A program made the translations under genes and the position numbers. Shown piece after piece: positions 31,230 through 40,786 of a stretch of DNA of 64,000 nucleotides. This DNA is from Mycolicibacterium lutetiense. Lineage in GTDB: Bacteria; Actinomycetota; Actinomycetes; Mycobacteriales; Mycobacteriaceae. The first letter of the stretch is position 1. Every line of letters begins with the position of its first letter. Below the pieces are notes generated by a model that worked only from the letters and a program-made list of their open reading frames with translations, made no database searches and had not been told where the DNA came from. The stretch spans positions 372,001-436,000 of the forward strand of contig NZ_JAGIOP010000001.1 in assembly GCF_017876775.1 (NCBI RefSeq), written 5' to 3'.

Positions 31230-32083
31230 CCCTTGTCGAGCAGCCGCTCGATGTTGTTGACGCCGAACGGGGCGAGGCCGGACTTCTCGTCACTGGCCAG
31301 CACGATGAATCCCGGGCCCTGGTGGTTCTTGGTGATCAGCAGGGTCTCGTTGTTCATCCCCACATCGGCGCCCGCCTTCTTCAGCGGCGCAACGATGTCG
31401 GTATTCAGCGCCGCGAAGAAGTTCTGGTCAATGTTGTCGGTGTTCCACGCCCGGTAGCCGTGGGGGCTCTTCTCGATCTGGTCCGTTTGGGTGTGCCCCC
31501 GCACGCCGATCACGGAGTCCTTCCAGGTCTTCGCGTCCTTGGTGACCTTGTGGTTCTTGACGGCCTGGTCGATGTCGGCGCGGGCCGTCGGGTCGAGCAG
31601 GGTCACGTGGATGTGCAGCTGATCCTGGCCGCGGTTGTCGGCGGAATTGATGCCGAGTGCCCAGTCCGGGCTCTGGCCCTGGTTGCCCGGGGGCAGCGTC
31701 CCGACATAATCGAAGGCGTCTTTGAAGTAGTGAGGCGCGTTGGCGTCCAACAAGTTATTGCATTCGATGCCGGTCTCGCGTGCGGTTGGGATCACCAGCA
31801 GATCGGTCAGTTGGGCGGGATGGTGTCCTTCGCGGACGGCAAAGCCGCGGGACCGGTCGCCGCCGGGGAACACGACGTCGATGGCGCCGTTCTTGTGTTG
31901 CGGTGTGGCGGTCTTGACGTCCTTCCAGATCGCGACGTTGTCGCCGGGCTTCCCGCACGGACCGAACTCGGCGGCCTGTGCACCAGCGGTCGGGGCGACA
32001 GCGAGTCCCATTGCTGGCACGGACGCCGCGGCGGCGATGAGAGCGAAGCGGCGGGCGAACCCGATGCGGTTGGTGGTGGTCAT
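31226..32083 (-). CDS. cdh: CDP-diacylglycerol diphosphatase
   Basis: The 285-residue protein starts at ATG 32083 with a signal peptide (RRFALIAAAASVPAMGLAVA, AGAQAAEFG). The CDH family (PF02611) features are CGKPGDNVAIWKDV, LTDLLVIPTARETGIECNNL, WALGINSADNRGQDQLHIHV (histidine motif HIH) and KSPHGYRAWNT. It hydrolyses CDP-diacylglycerol to phosphatidate and CMP outside the membrane. Frames upstream of 32083 are non-coding. Confidence 0.92.
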   Translation of the reverse strand: MTTTNRIGFARRFALIAAAASVPAMGLAVAPTAGAQAAEFGPCGKPGDNVAIWKDVKTATPQHKNGAIDVVFPGGDRSRGFAVREGHHPAQLTDLLVIPTARETGIECNNLLDANAPHYFKDAFDYVGTLPPGNQGQSPDWALGINSADNRGQDQLHIHVTLLDPTARADIDQAVKNHKVTKDAKTWKDSVIGVRGHTQTDQIEKSPHGYRAWNTDNIDQNFFAALNTDIVAPLKKAGADVGMNNETLLITKNHQGPGFIVLASDEKSGLAPFGVNNIERLLDKG

Positions 32084-32225
32084 GTGTGGAGTTCCCCTCG
32101 GTGGGTGTTGGTGTGTTGAAAACACCATCCCGTCTGGGAGTCGCCGAGTCTGTCCGCTGGTCAGCCCATGAATCGCCGGAATCGTGGGTCCACCAATCGG
32201 GGGAACGCACCTACGATCGGACGGT

Positions 32226-32858
32226 ATGACCAGCAAGCCTGCTTTGATTCTGGCGTTCGCGGCGTTCACGGCAGCTGTCCCGGCTATCGCAACGGCGCCG
32301 GCTACCGCCGCCCCGTGTCCCGACGTTGAAGTGGTATTCGCCCGCGGCACCAACGAACCGCCGGGCCTGGGCAGTGTCGGCGGTCCGTTCGTCGACGATC
32401 TGCGTGCGCGGGTGGCACCGCGCACCGTCGACGGAACCGCGGTGGACTACCCGGCCAACAACGACTTCCACACCAGCACCCCGGCTGGCACCGACGCGGC
32501 CCGGTCCCTGATCGACTCCATCGCGGCTAGTTGCCCGAACACGAAGATGGTGCTGGGCGGCTACTCGCAGGGCGCGGCGGTCATCGAACAGGCCACCACC
32601 GCAGCGTCTCCCCAGACCGCCGATCACGTGGCGGCTACCGCACTGTTCGGTACACCGCGCACCAGCTTCTCGGGCCTCCTGGCTTCCGGGATGCCACTGC
32701 CGACGCTGGCGCCGCAATACGCCGCCAACTCGATCGACCAGTGCAATGAGGCCGACCCGATCTGTTGGGAAGGTGGCTGGGACATGGGCGCCCACGTGTC
32801 CTATGTGCAGTCCGGAAAGGTCGCGCAGGCAGCCGATTTCGCCGCCGGCAAGCTCTAG
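32226..32858 (+). CDS. Cutinase-family secreted esterase
   Basis: The 210-residue product has a signal peptide (LILAFAAFTAAVPAIATAPA, TAAPCPD). Cutinase motifs are CPDVEVVFARGTNEPPGLG (oxyanion region), nucleophile Ser in VLGGYSQGAAVIEQA, the disulphide cysteines, and the catalytic Asp/His in CNEADPICWEGGWDMGAHVSY. Mycobacterial cutinase-like proteins act as lipases or phospholipases on lipid substrates. ATG 32226 is preferred over an upstream frame. It is divergent from cdh. Confidence 0.93.
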   Translation: MTSKPALILAFAAFTAAVPAIATAPATAAPCPDVEVVFARGTNEPPGLGSVGGPFVDDLRARVAPRTVDGTAVDYPANNDFHTSTPAGTDAARSLIDSIAASCPNTKMVLGGYSQGAAVIEQATTAASPQTADHVAATALFGTPRTSFSGLLASGMPLPTLAPQYAANSIDQCNEADPICWEGGWDMGAHVSYVQSGKVAQAADFAAGKL

Positions 32859-33028
32859 GCGGCGCTCCTACTTCCGCTAGATCACCTGCATCAAGGTCGG
32901 TGACTGTCTTCAGATCCGGTTCGCCGACGTGCACAAGCACCCACCGACGGCCTGACGGCGTGGCTGTGCAGAGTGGCCGGTGATCGCTGCGACAATGGGG
33001 CCCGCACCGACTCGTGGAGGAAGCCTCA

Positions 33029-33412
33029 GTGAACGACGACAGCTTCAACCCAATCGTCTTCTTTGGCCCGGTGGTGTTCGGCGTGCTGGTCATCGTGTCC
33101 GTGTGGCTGATTCCCGCCATCGTCGCCGGGCTCATTGCAGACCGCCGCGGGCGCAGCGGCATAGGCTTCGCCTTGGCGACGTTCTTCTTCCTCGGGCCGC
33201 TCGGCGTCGGCGTGGCGCTGCTGGCCACGCGCGGAGAACTCGACGGCGCGCCGTGGTCGGCAGCACGGCGGAAGCTGGCTCAAGGGCGTCGGCGGTATCT
33301 CTGCGATCGATGCGGTGCGATCAACGATATTGCGGTGGAAACCGTTGCAACCGATGCCGAGTGCTGGCGCTGCGGTGAGCATTGGAATGTGGAGCCGGCC
33401 AAGACGATCTAG
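33029..33412 (+). CDS. Membrane protein with C-terminal zinc ribbon
   Basis: GTG 33029 follows GGAGG by about 8 nt. The 127-residue product has two membrane helices (VVFGVLVIVSVWLIPAIVAG and GIGFALATFFFLGPLGVGVA) and a C-terminal CDRCGAINDIAVETVATDAE then CWRCGEHW, a CxxC-x18-CxxC zinc ribbon. The function is unknown; similar small membrane zinc-ribbon proteins are common in actinobacteria. Confidence 0.8.
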   Translation: MNDDSFNPIVFFGPVVFGVLVIVSVWLIPAIVAGLIADRRGRSGIGFALATFFFLGPLGVGVALLATRGELDGAPWSAARRKLAQGRRRYLCDRCGAINDIAVETVATDAECWRCGEHWNVEPAKTI

Positions 33413-33679
33413 CACACGAGCGCCGCTCAGTTGAGTCTGCGGACGTTCTGCGCGCTCACGGTGGAACCGTCCCACCGCAGATCGGCGGCCATCTTGATCG
33501 TGGGACAGCACTCGCCATCCTGGGGTCATCGGCGAGGCCATTTTCTCAAGCGAGGTGTGCCATACCGGCTGAAATCGGCAGTTCATCTGGCTCGCTCGCC
33601 CATAGCTCGTTCATACTGCACAAACGCGTGCCCGCATCGGCATCGCGGCCGGCCGGCTCTAGGACCTGCGACGGCCGAC
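33413..33679. other. Intergenic, no feature seen
   Basis: The 267 bp between two convergent genes hold no frame with good coding signs and no clear terminator beyond weak inverted repeats. Confidence 0.4.
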
Positions 33680-34408
33680 TCAATCCTCCCGAGGCCGGGT
33701 GCGTTTACGCCCGGTGCCGCCGAACACGCCGTCAGGGAGATCCCTGGCCCGCAGCTGGGAACTGCTCGCCAACGTCGTCACCGACCGCACCCGCGAGGCG
33801 ACCGACCGCGACGAGCGGGCGTCGAGCACCTGGTGCTCGGGCGCTTCGAATATCGAGATCGACAAATCGCTCGGTGCAATGGTGGCGAGTGCCTCGACGG
33901 GCACGCGAATCGCGGTCTCCCAGACGGATTCGCGCACGATCCGATGCCCGCGGAAGTCGTCGGCCGAATCGGCCGGGTCGGGAATGCCGATGCTGAGCCC
34001 GGGATCGATCAGCGGCTGCAGCGCAATCACCTGATCACCGGCGCGCACCTCGAGGAACGTCGAGCCGCGCACCTCGGCGTCATCGGGAGCGGGGGCCTCG
34101 ACGACGGCACTGTCCAGCACGGTGATTCGGCCGCGGCGGACCTGCAGGCGAAGTCGGACACTGCGGGCCTGGTCGGATGGTTCGCGTTCCGGTGCCACCT
34201 GGGGACCCCATTTCCGTTTCGTGGCTCTGCCACGGACCAGCGCTCGCGAGGCGGCCACCGAAGGCTTCTCCCGGCCAGTCTGCTCCCGGCGCAGCGCCGA
34301 CAGTGTGCCGCCGTCCTTGGTCTCACCGCGGGCGAACCCGTCGGTGGTCGTGCCCAACGGCCGCCGCCGGCGCAGGTTCTTCGACGGCCGTTCAGTCGAA
34401 TCAGTCAT
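33680..34408 (-). CDS. Hypothetical protein, 242 aa
   Basis: ATG 34408 follows GGGAGA with about 5 nt spacing. The N-terminal 75 residues are basic and probably disordered (RPSKNLRRRRPLGTTTDGFA). The rest is a beta-rich domain (RSVRLRLQVRRGRITVLDSA, EVRAGDQVIALQPLID) and it ends in a basic tail. No family is recognised. It lies 11 bp after the M64 peptidase gene on the same strand and may be a partner of it. Confidence 0.75.
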   Translation of the reverse strand: MTDSTERPSKNLRRRRPLGTTTDGFARGETKDGGTLSALRREQTGREKPSVAASRALVRGRATKRKWGPQVAPEREPSDQARSVRLRLQVRRGRITVLDSAVVEAPAPDDAEVRGSTFLEVRAGDQVIALQPLIDPGLSIGIPDPADSADDFRGHRIVRESVWETAIRVPVEALATIAPSDLSISIFEAPEHQVLDARSSRSVASRVRSVTTLASSSQLRARDLPDGVFGGTGRKRTRPRED

Positions 34409-34419
34409 CTTCGTCTCCC

Positions 34420-36561
34420 TTACCAGTTTCTGCCGTACCGGTAGTTGTGCACCCATTTGTTGTAAATGCAGTTCAGCCGCAGCGGTTGGACGCCGCGGAA
34501 CGTGCCCAGCCAGTCACGGTTGTGCACCAGCACGCGGTCTGGACCGCGCAAGATAATCGGCCCGGGCAGTATTCGGCGCACTTCACCGATCGGCGGACGG
34601 AACCGCTCATAGGTGGGTACACGGTTGAACACGTCCGATGAACTCAGATGCCACTCGCCGATCCAGTCCTCACGGAAGTCGGCCGACAGGTTGGCGCCGC
34701 TGGAGATCATCCGCCCGGCGTAGGTGTGCGACCAGTCGACCATGTTCCAGGCGAACAGGCCGACCTTTCCGCTGCCGGTGAGATCGGCGGCCAGGAACTG
34801 GTCACCCTGACGCATTCCGCCCCAGCCGGGGACATCGCCGTCGAACATTCTGCTACGGGTGAAATCGCTTCCCGTGGAACGGAACATCGCCAAATACGGG
34901 TTCGCCCAGTCGCTGCCGTTGAATAGGTAGAGATCGTCTTTTCCGTCGCCGTTGAAGTCGCCGACGATGAACCTGTCGTGTTTGGCGAACCCGCCCCAGC
35001 CCGGAAGGTCGTCCTCCCACAACCGGATACAGCTGAACGTTCCGCGTCTCATCCGGAACAGGCCGAGGTACTCGCTGCTCCAGTCCCGCGAATTCCAGAT
35101 CAGTAGGTCGTCGTGGTCGGTACCGCCGAAATCGCCGACGAAGATCTGGTCGTGGCGGGCCAGCCCGCCCCAGCCGGGGATGTCGCCGTCGTAGCGGCGG
35201 CTCTGGGTGAATCCGGAACCGGTCGACATCAACGTCGCCACATAGGGCATCGACCAGTCGTCGAAGTTGTAGATCAACAGGTCGGTCTTGCCGTCGCCGT
35301 TGAAGTCACCGGCGATCAGCCGATCGTGACGCGCAAACCCGCCCCAGCCGGGGATGTCCCCGTCGTAGCGGGCCAGCACACGCATCGTGCCGTCGGTATT
35401 CACCTTGAGCAGTGCCAGGTACGGGAAAACCCAGTCGGTGGAGTTGAATACGACGAGTTCGTCGCGGCCGTCGCCGTCGAAGTCCGCTGCCAGGTAGGTA
35501 TCGCCGGGGCGGATGGCCCAGATGCCGGGGACCGCGGCGGCGGTGGTCTTCTTGTGTTCCCACTGGTTGCCGTCGGCTCGGTACACCGTCAATGCGCGGT
35601 TCTCGGGGACGATGAATTCCGAACCGACGACGGAGGTGAAGCGCCCCGGGATGGCCTTGCGGAAATCGTGGTCGGCGGCGAGGCGATAGCGCTTCTTGAG
35701 TTCCGTGTAGCAGACCGGGCAGAAGTCCGGGACGTTGCTGTTCATCCGGCAGTTGATGACCGGACGGTAGATCCCGGTCTCGAAGGTGTGGCCGCCCTCG
35801 AACAACCCGGCGTCGGAGGCGTCGTCCCAGCCGGCCGGCTTGGTGCCGACGGTCCAGCCGGCAGCCGCACCGACACCCGTGGGTACCGGCGTCGCGGGAT
35901 TGACGTAGTTCTTCCATTTCACCTTGGAACGCTTCGTTTCGAGAGTGACGTTCACCCGCCCCGGATCGGAGCCGGTGAAGGCGCCTTTCCCGTTGGCGCT
36001 GTACTCGTCGGCCAGATTGCCGAAGCCGTGCCCGAATTCGTGGGCGACGGTCGACCAACCCTGGTTGAGCGTGACCTTGAGGGTGGAGCCGGTGCGCAGC
36101 CCGCCCGGCTTTGTCGAGTTGACGATGATCAGGGTGAAATCCGCCCCCGGGGCCCACGTGTTGATCGCGTTGTTGATCCGGGTGCCGGTGTCGGTCCCGT
36201 CCTCGAACCAGTTGTGCCACCACGCGCCGTTGGCGATGATGTTCAGCGCGGTGTCGTGGATGGTGTCGGTGGACGTGTCATCGGAGATGTCGGTCGGCGT
36301 TCCCGCGTCGTTCCACGTGCGCTCGCTCGCACCGGAGTCATTCGATTCGAGGTTGACGCGCCGGATGTTCCACGCGGCGGCGTCCTCGTTGTAGTAGCTG
36401 GCGGCCCCGAAGACCTGCTTCATCACCACGTCGCGGACGTAGTTGTCGTAGATCGTCTGATCGGCGCCCGCCGCGAATCCGTCGCCGAGAATCGCCAGCG
36501 TCCTCTTGAAACTGAACAACCCGGTCCCCACGTCCTGCAGGACGGTCACACTGTCAGCCAT
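34420..36561 (-). CDS. M64-type metallopeptidase with C-terminal FG-GAP propeller
   Basis: The 713-residue protein has an N-terminal M64 (IgA peptidase-like) domain: LAILGDGFAAG, FTLIIVNSTK and zinc motif STVAHEFGHGFGNLADEY (about 165-182). A C-terminal propeller follows with at least five 58-residue repeats of YDGDIPGWGGFARHD / GDFNGDGKTDLL type; DxNGDGxxD loops bind calcium. No signal peptide precedes the catalytic domain, odd for an enzyme with calcium-loop repeats. ATG 36561 (GTG 36573 as alternative) follows a GTGGGGG site. Confidence 0.88.
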   Translation of the reverse strand: MADSVTVLQDVGTGLFSFKRTLAILGDGFAAGADQTIYDNYVRDVVMKQVFGAASYYNEDAAAWNIRRVNLESNDSGASERTWNDAGTPTDISDDTSTDTIHDTALNIIANGAWWHNWFEDGTDTGTRINNAINTWAPGADFTLIIVNSTKPGGLRTGSTLKVTLNQGWSTVAHEFGHGFGNLADEYSANGKGAFTGSDPGRVNVTLETKRSKVKWKNYVNPATPVPTGVGAAAGWTVGTKPAGWDDASDAGLFEGGHTFETGIYRPVINCRMNSNVPDFCPVCYTELKKRYRLAADHDFRKAIPGRFTSVVGSEFIVPENRALTVYRADGNQWEHKKTTAAAVPGIWAIRPGDTYLAADFDGDGRDELVVFNSTDWVFPYLALLKVNTDGTMRVLARYDGDIPGWGGFARHDRLIAGDFNGDGKTDLLIYNFDDWSMPYVATLMSTGSGFTQSRRYDGDIPGWGGLARHDQIFVGDFGGTDHDDLLIWNSRDWSSEYLGLFRMRRGTFSCIRLWEDDLPGWGGFAKHDRFIVGDFNGDGKDDLYLFNGSDWANPYLAMFRSTGSDFTRSRMFDGDVPGWGGMRQGDQFLAADLTGSGKVGLFAWNMVDWSHTYAGRMISSGANLSADFREDWIGEWHLSSSDVFNRVPTYERFRPPIGEVRRILPGPIILRGPDRVLVHNRDWLGTFRGVQPLRLNCIYNKWVHNYRYGRNW

Positions 36562-36718
36562 CTCAGCCCCCACTCGTGCGGTGAGATTCTGACGATCCTC
36601 CGCCAGCGGCGGGACCGAACGCGTAGCGCGCTACCTGTTCTGGCCGAACTCGGCCCGTACGGGCACCGGCCCCACTAGCGTGCGACGAGTCAGGGTCGAC
36701 GCACAGGGGGAGCGGGAT

Positions 36719-38617
36719 ATGACTCGAGTCGCAACATGGGTGGGTGCCGGAGTGTTCACGGCCGGATTATCGGCGGCCGTGCTGGCCGGGGCGGGCACCG
36801 CCCACGCCGACGAGGGGGACTCGGCGAAGCAGGATGCGAAGCCGACGGCCACACACAACGATTCAGACCGACAGTCTGATCGGCGGAGCCTGCGCTCGGC
36901 AAAACCGCGGGCGAAATCGGAGGTCGCAGACGCCGCGGCCACCGACACGAAGGTCAAGCAACGTGCGGCCGGGGAGTCCGGCCGGTCCGCGCGCCCGTTC
37001 GCTGATTCGGCGCGAAAGGCCCGTGCCGATTTTCGGGATTCCACCCGCGGCGTCCGGAAAGCGTTGCGCGACATCGGCGACACCACCCGCGACCCGATAG
37101 CCGACGCCACCGATCCCGCCGAGGAGGTCACGGCGCAGGAGAGGCGGGTCGCCGAAGTGCGGGTCCGACCACCGATCCGCATCCGGCAGGCGCTGACCGC
37201 ACCGCAACCGCTCGCCGCACCGCAGCCGCTCGCCGCACCGCAACCGCTCGCCGCACCGCAGCCGCTCGCCGCACCGCAACCGCTCGCCGCACCGGAGCGC
37301 TCCGCCGCGCCGTCCGTCGCTCATGACCCGGTCGAGGCCATCCACGACGTGATCCGCAGCCTCGGCGCACTGACGCTCAATCCCGAACCGCAGCATTATC
37401 CCAAGGTGTTGTCGGTGATCAGCGACGTCGTCTTCGACACCCTGGCCACTTTGGAACGAGCCGTCGGCGGTGACCCGGTGGTCCCGCCGGAGTTGCGGGA
37501 CTCCGTCGAGGTCAGTACCTCCACCCTGGTCATCTCCGAAGGCCATGAAGTCGAATCCAATTGGTATTTCCCCACCTCCGAGAACGGTGAGCCGCCGACC
37601 CGGATGATCTACCTGCAGCACGGCTTCATGGCGAACGGCCCGCTCTACAGCTACACCGCCTCGTATCTGGCGCATTCGACCAACAGCGTCGTCGTCACCA
37701 CCACGTTCTCGTCGAATCCGTTCGAGGCCGACGGCATGTGGCTCGGCGGCGACAAGCTGCACGAGTCGGTCGCCCAGTTGTTCCTCGACCCGGACCGCAC
37801 TGCGCTCAACGCCAGCATGGATACCGCGGAGCTGAAGGCCGGACGCACCGAGAACCTGGACGTCCCAACGCAGTTCGTCCTCGTCGGGCATTCGCTGGGC
37901 GGCGGCTTCGCGCCCGGTGTCGCGGGGTACTACGCCGAGGGGCTGTCGCGCCGGCGCGATCAGGGTCTGGACGCACCGAACGAGCTCGCCGGTGTGGTGA
38001 TCTACGACGCGGTGCCGATGGGGTCGATCATCCCCGATGCGATGGAACGACTGGACGAGCTGGAGACCAACGGGACCGCTGACCCGAGTGACGACGACCC
38101 CAACGATTACATCCCGATCTACGAGATCGGCGCCCCGCTGAACTTCCTCAACGTGTTCAGCGACGTCAACGGCCAGCTGACCGAGGCCAGGCCGGGACAG
38201 TTCACCGGCGTGGTCCTCGAAGGCGGCGTGCACATGGACCCGATGCAGGGCGGCAACCCGTTGATCCAGGCCACCGCGTACCTGATCGCCGGATTTCCGC
38301 AGCCGCAGAACCCGCTGGCCGTCCGCGAACTGTCTGCCGGGTGGATCAACGACATGTTCGACCAGAAGATCGACCCCGCGACCGGGATGTGCCACACCGA
38401 TTGCGCCGGGCAGTACGGCGACGGTGACGACTCGTTCACCATCACCACCGACAAGGGCGATGCGGTGGCGGTGCTGATCGGCTCGCAAAAGGCCACCGAT
38501 ATGACCTCATTGCGGGCCATCAGCGTCATCGACTTCGTCTCCGCCATCCCGGCCGGGGTGCTCAACGGCCTGCAGACCACGTGTGACCTGTTCGCCGGCG
38601 GCAAATGCACGGTGTAG
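36719..38617 (+). CDS. Large secreted alpha/beta hydrolase (lipase-like)
   Basis: The 632-residue protein has a signal peptide ending AGTAHADEGD, a long charged low-complexity linker, and a Pro-rich array PQPLAA repeated five times. The alpha/beta-hydrolase domain (about 245-620) has YLQHGFMANGPLYSYTASYL (oxyanion region), nucleophile elbow VLVGHSLGGGFAPG and a His in LEGGVHMDP. The linker is like cell-wall-spanning segments of mycobacterial surface lipases. ATG 36719 is preferred to a frame opening at 36680. Confidence 0.85.
   Translation: MTRVATWVGAGVFTAGLSAAVLAGAGTAHADEGDSAKQDAKPTATHNDSDRQSDRRSLRSAKPRAKSEVADAAATDTKVKQRAAGESGRSARPFADSARKARADFRDSTRGVRKALRDIGDTTRDPIADATDPAEEVTAQERRVAEVRVRPPIRIRQALTAPQPLAAPQPLAAPQPLAAPQPLAAPQPLAAPERSAAPSVAHDPVEAIHDVIRSLGALTLNPEPQHYPKVLSVISDVVFDTLATLERAVGGDPVVPPELRDSVEVSTSTLVISEGHEVESNWYFPTSENGEPPTRMIYLQHGFMANGPLYSYTASYLAHSTNSVVVTTTFSSNPFEADGMWLGGDKLHESVAQLFLDPDRTALNASMDTAELKAGRTENLDVPTQFVLVGHSLGGGFAPGVAGYYAEGLSRRRDQGLDAPNELAGVVIYDAVPMGSIIPDAMERLDELETNGTADPSDDDPNDYIPIYEIGAPLNFLNVFSDVNGQLTEARPGQFTGVVLEGGVHMDPMQGGNPLIQATAYLIAGFPQPQNPLAVRELSAGWINDMFDQKIDPATGMCHTDCAGQYGDGDDSFTITTDKGDAVAVLIGSQKATDMTSLRAISVIDFVSAIPAGVLNGLQTTCDLFAGGKCTV
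37203..37292. repeat. 18-bp tandem repeat encoding PQPLAA
   Basis: Five units of CCGCAACCGCTCGCCGCA follow each other, alternating CAA and CAG for glutamine, so a 36-bp higher-order repeat is visible. Copy number is likely variable between strains. Confidence 0.92.
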
Positions 38618-38645
38618 CGCGCCGACACGGACGTAGTGTTCAACC

Positions 38646-39794
38646 ATGACCGAGGCACTGCCCAAGACTGCGCTGGAATTGCGGTCGTTGGTGACACCGG
38701 ACGGCACGCTCGAGTTGTCGCTGCACGAGGTCGAGGTGCCCGCGCCGGGCCCCGACGAAGTGGTGGTCCGGGTCGAAGCGTCACCGGTCAACCCGTCGGA
38801 CCTGGGCCTGCTGATTCCCAGTGCCGCCGACATGTCGGCGGCGACGATATCGGGCACCCCGGACCGTCCCGTGGTCACCGCACCGCTGGCGTCGGGGGCG
38901 CTAGCAGGTCTGTCGGTGCGCGTCGGCGCTTCGCTTCCAGTGGGCAACGAAGGTGCGGGCACCGTGGTGGCGGCGGGGGAGTCGGCATCGGCACAAGCCC
39001 TGCTCGGCAAGACTGTCGGGATCGCCGGCGGCGCCATGTACGCGCAGTACCGCGTGGTCAACGCCGCGGCGTGCCTGGTCCTGCCCGACGGTGCCTCAGC
39101 CAAGGACGGGGCCTCGTCGTTCGTCAACCCCCTCACCGCGCTGGGGATGCTGGAAACCATGCGCCGCGAAGGACATTCGGCCCTGGTGCACACCGCCGCG
39201 GCATCGAACCTCGGCCAGATGCTCGTCAAGGCGTCCCTGGCCGATGGGGTGCCGCTGGTCAACATCGTCCGCAAGGTCGAACAGGAGGACATCCTGCGCG
39301 GCCTGGGCGCGGTCCATGTGTGCAACTCGGCATCCCCGTCATTCGAGGGCGATCTTGTCGAGGCTCTCAAGGCGACCTCGGCGACACTGGCGTTCGACGC
39401 CACCGGTGGCGGCACGCTGGCGAGCCAGATCCTCAACGCCATGGAGCAGGCGGCCAACGCGACCGCCGCGCAGTACTCCCGATACGGGTCGGCCGTGCAC
39501 AAGCAGGTCTACATCTACGGCAGCCTCGACACCGGCCCGACCGTCCTGACCAGAAACTTCGGGATGGCCTGGGGAGTGGGCGGCTGGCTGCTCACCCCGT
39601 TTCTCGCCGGCGCCGGGGCAGAGACCATCGGCAGGCTTCGCGCCCGGGTGGCTGCCGAACTCACCACGACGTTCGCAAGCAACTACACCCAGGAGGTCTC
39701 GCTCGCCGGGCTGCTCAAGCCCGAGGCGTTCAACAGCTACCTCAAGAAAGCGACCGGCGAGAAATATCTGGTGACGCCTCAGACGGTCCTGTAA
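38646..39794 (+). CDS. MDR-family zinc-type alcohol dehydrogenase/quinone oxidoreductase
   Basis: The 382-residue protein has the GroES-like N-terminus (EVEVPAPGPDEVVVRVEASP, NPSDLGLL, GNEGAGTVVAAGESA) and a Rossmann domain (ALVHTAAASNLGQMLVKASL). Zinc ligands are not evident, so it belongs with quinone oxidoreductase-like MDR enzymes that use NADPH. The substrate is unknown. The ATG starts 28 bp after the hydrolase stop, so co-transcription is possible. Confidence 0.9.
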   Translation: MTEALPKTALELRSLVTPDGTLELSLHEVEVPAPGPDEVVVRVEASPVNPSDLGLLIPSAADMSAATISGTPDRPVVTAPLASGALAGLSVRVGASLPVGNEGAGTVVAAGESASAQALLGKTVGIAGGAMYAQYRVVNAAACLVLPDGASAKDGASSFVNPLTALGMLETMRREGHSALVHTAAASNLGQMLVKASLADGVPLVNIVRKVEQEDILRGLGAVHVCNSASPSFEGDLVEALKATSATLAFDATGGGTLASQILNAMEQAANATAAQYSRYGSAVHKQVYIYGSLDTGPTVLTRNFGMAWGVGGWLLTPFLAGAGAETIGRLRARVAAELTTTFASNYTQEVSLAGLLKPEAFNSYLKKATGEKYLVTPQTVL

Positions 39795-40117
39795 CCGGCG
39801 CCGATACCTGAGCACCCTCCAGGGCGTGGATGCGCGACGTCGGTGACCCCCCGTGGGCACAGGGCAAGCAGTGCAATGTGGCCAGTACGGGCAACGCCGT
39901 CCGGGTAACCGGCCCTCAAGAACGCAACGACGTTCCTCATGCAAGTCGAGAAGCTCATCTTCGGATCCTTGTGACATCCATTGACACCCAACACCGGTCG
40001 GTGAAGGCCAACGTAACCGGCCGTCGCCAACCGCTGCACCTGCGCGGACCGAATACTTACGAATCGTTGATGACGCGGGCGCCCATCTATACGGCCCCGG
40101 CTCTTATCGTGGGAAAG

Positions 40118-40786
40118 ATGCGAGACGGGTTTCATCGACAGCTGGATCTCCTCACCGCCGACATTGCGATGCTCTGTCACTCGGCTGGGATCGCGATGAG
40201 TCATGCCACCGAAGCGCTTCTGTGCGCACAGATTTCGGCGGTTGAAGAAGCCGTCGGCGATCACCAACGTATCTCGGCCAAGGCTGCTGAGGTCGAGACC
40301 ATTGCCTATCGCCTGCTGGCCCTGGAGTCTCCCGTCGCATCCGATTTGCGTGCCGTTGTCACCAGCCTGCAGCACGCCGGCGATGCCGACCGGATGGGCG
40401 CGTTGGCGCTACACGTCGCCGAGGCCGCCCGTCGGCGACACCCACAACGTGCTGTGCCCCAAGACATCAGCATCGTCTTCGCCGACATGGCCGCCATCGC
40501 GGTGCAGATCGGCAGTGCTGCAAGAGATATCGTGTTGTCCGGCGATCCGGTCCGGGCGAACCAGCTCCGGCGCGACGACGACCGAATAGATTCGCTGCAC
40601 CGCAATCTGTTCGGCAAGGTGATGGATCCACAATGGCGCCATGGGATTGCAGCCGCGATCGATGTCACGCTGCTGAGTCGTTATTACGAGCGGTTTGCCG
40701 ACCATGCCGTGGACATCGGGGTGCGCGCGGCCTTTCAGTGCACCGGTCGCCCGCTGTCTCGCTGCGCAGTTGCGGCCGGATGTTGA
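40118..40786 (+). CDS. PhoU-family protein
   Basis: The 222-residue product has PhoU repeats: MRDGFHRQLDLLTADIAMLC, EAVGDHQRISAKAAEVETIA, LESPVASDLRAVVTSLQHAG, DADRMGALALHVAEAA and a second half ending VTLLSRYYERFADHAVDIGV. The D-R-M-G and Y-E-R-F-A-D-H motifs are metal-binding in PhoU. Start 40118 matches the usual PhoU N-terminus; ATG 40070 is an alternative. No pst genes are nearby. The last 7 bp overlap the whiB gene. Confidence 0.9.
   Translation: MRDGFHRQLDLLTADIAMLCHSAGIAMSHATEALLCAQISAVEEAVGDHQRISAKAAEVETIAYRLLALESPVASDLRAVVTSLQHAGDADRMGALALHVAEAARRRHPQRAVPQDISIVFADMAAIAVQIGSAARDIVLSGDPVRANQLRRDDDRIDSLHRNLFGKVMDPQWRHGIAAAIDVTLLSRYYERFADHAVDIGVRAAFQCTGRPLSRCAVAAGC

Noticed and set aside
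33431..34444. 337-codon plus-strand frame
   Set aside because: It opposes the 242-residue gene with a good ribosome site and runs through the intergenic region without a domain.
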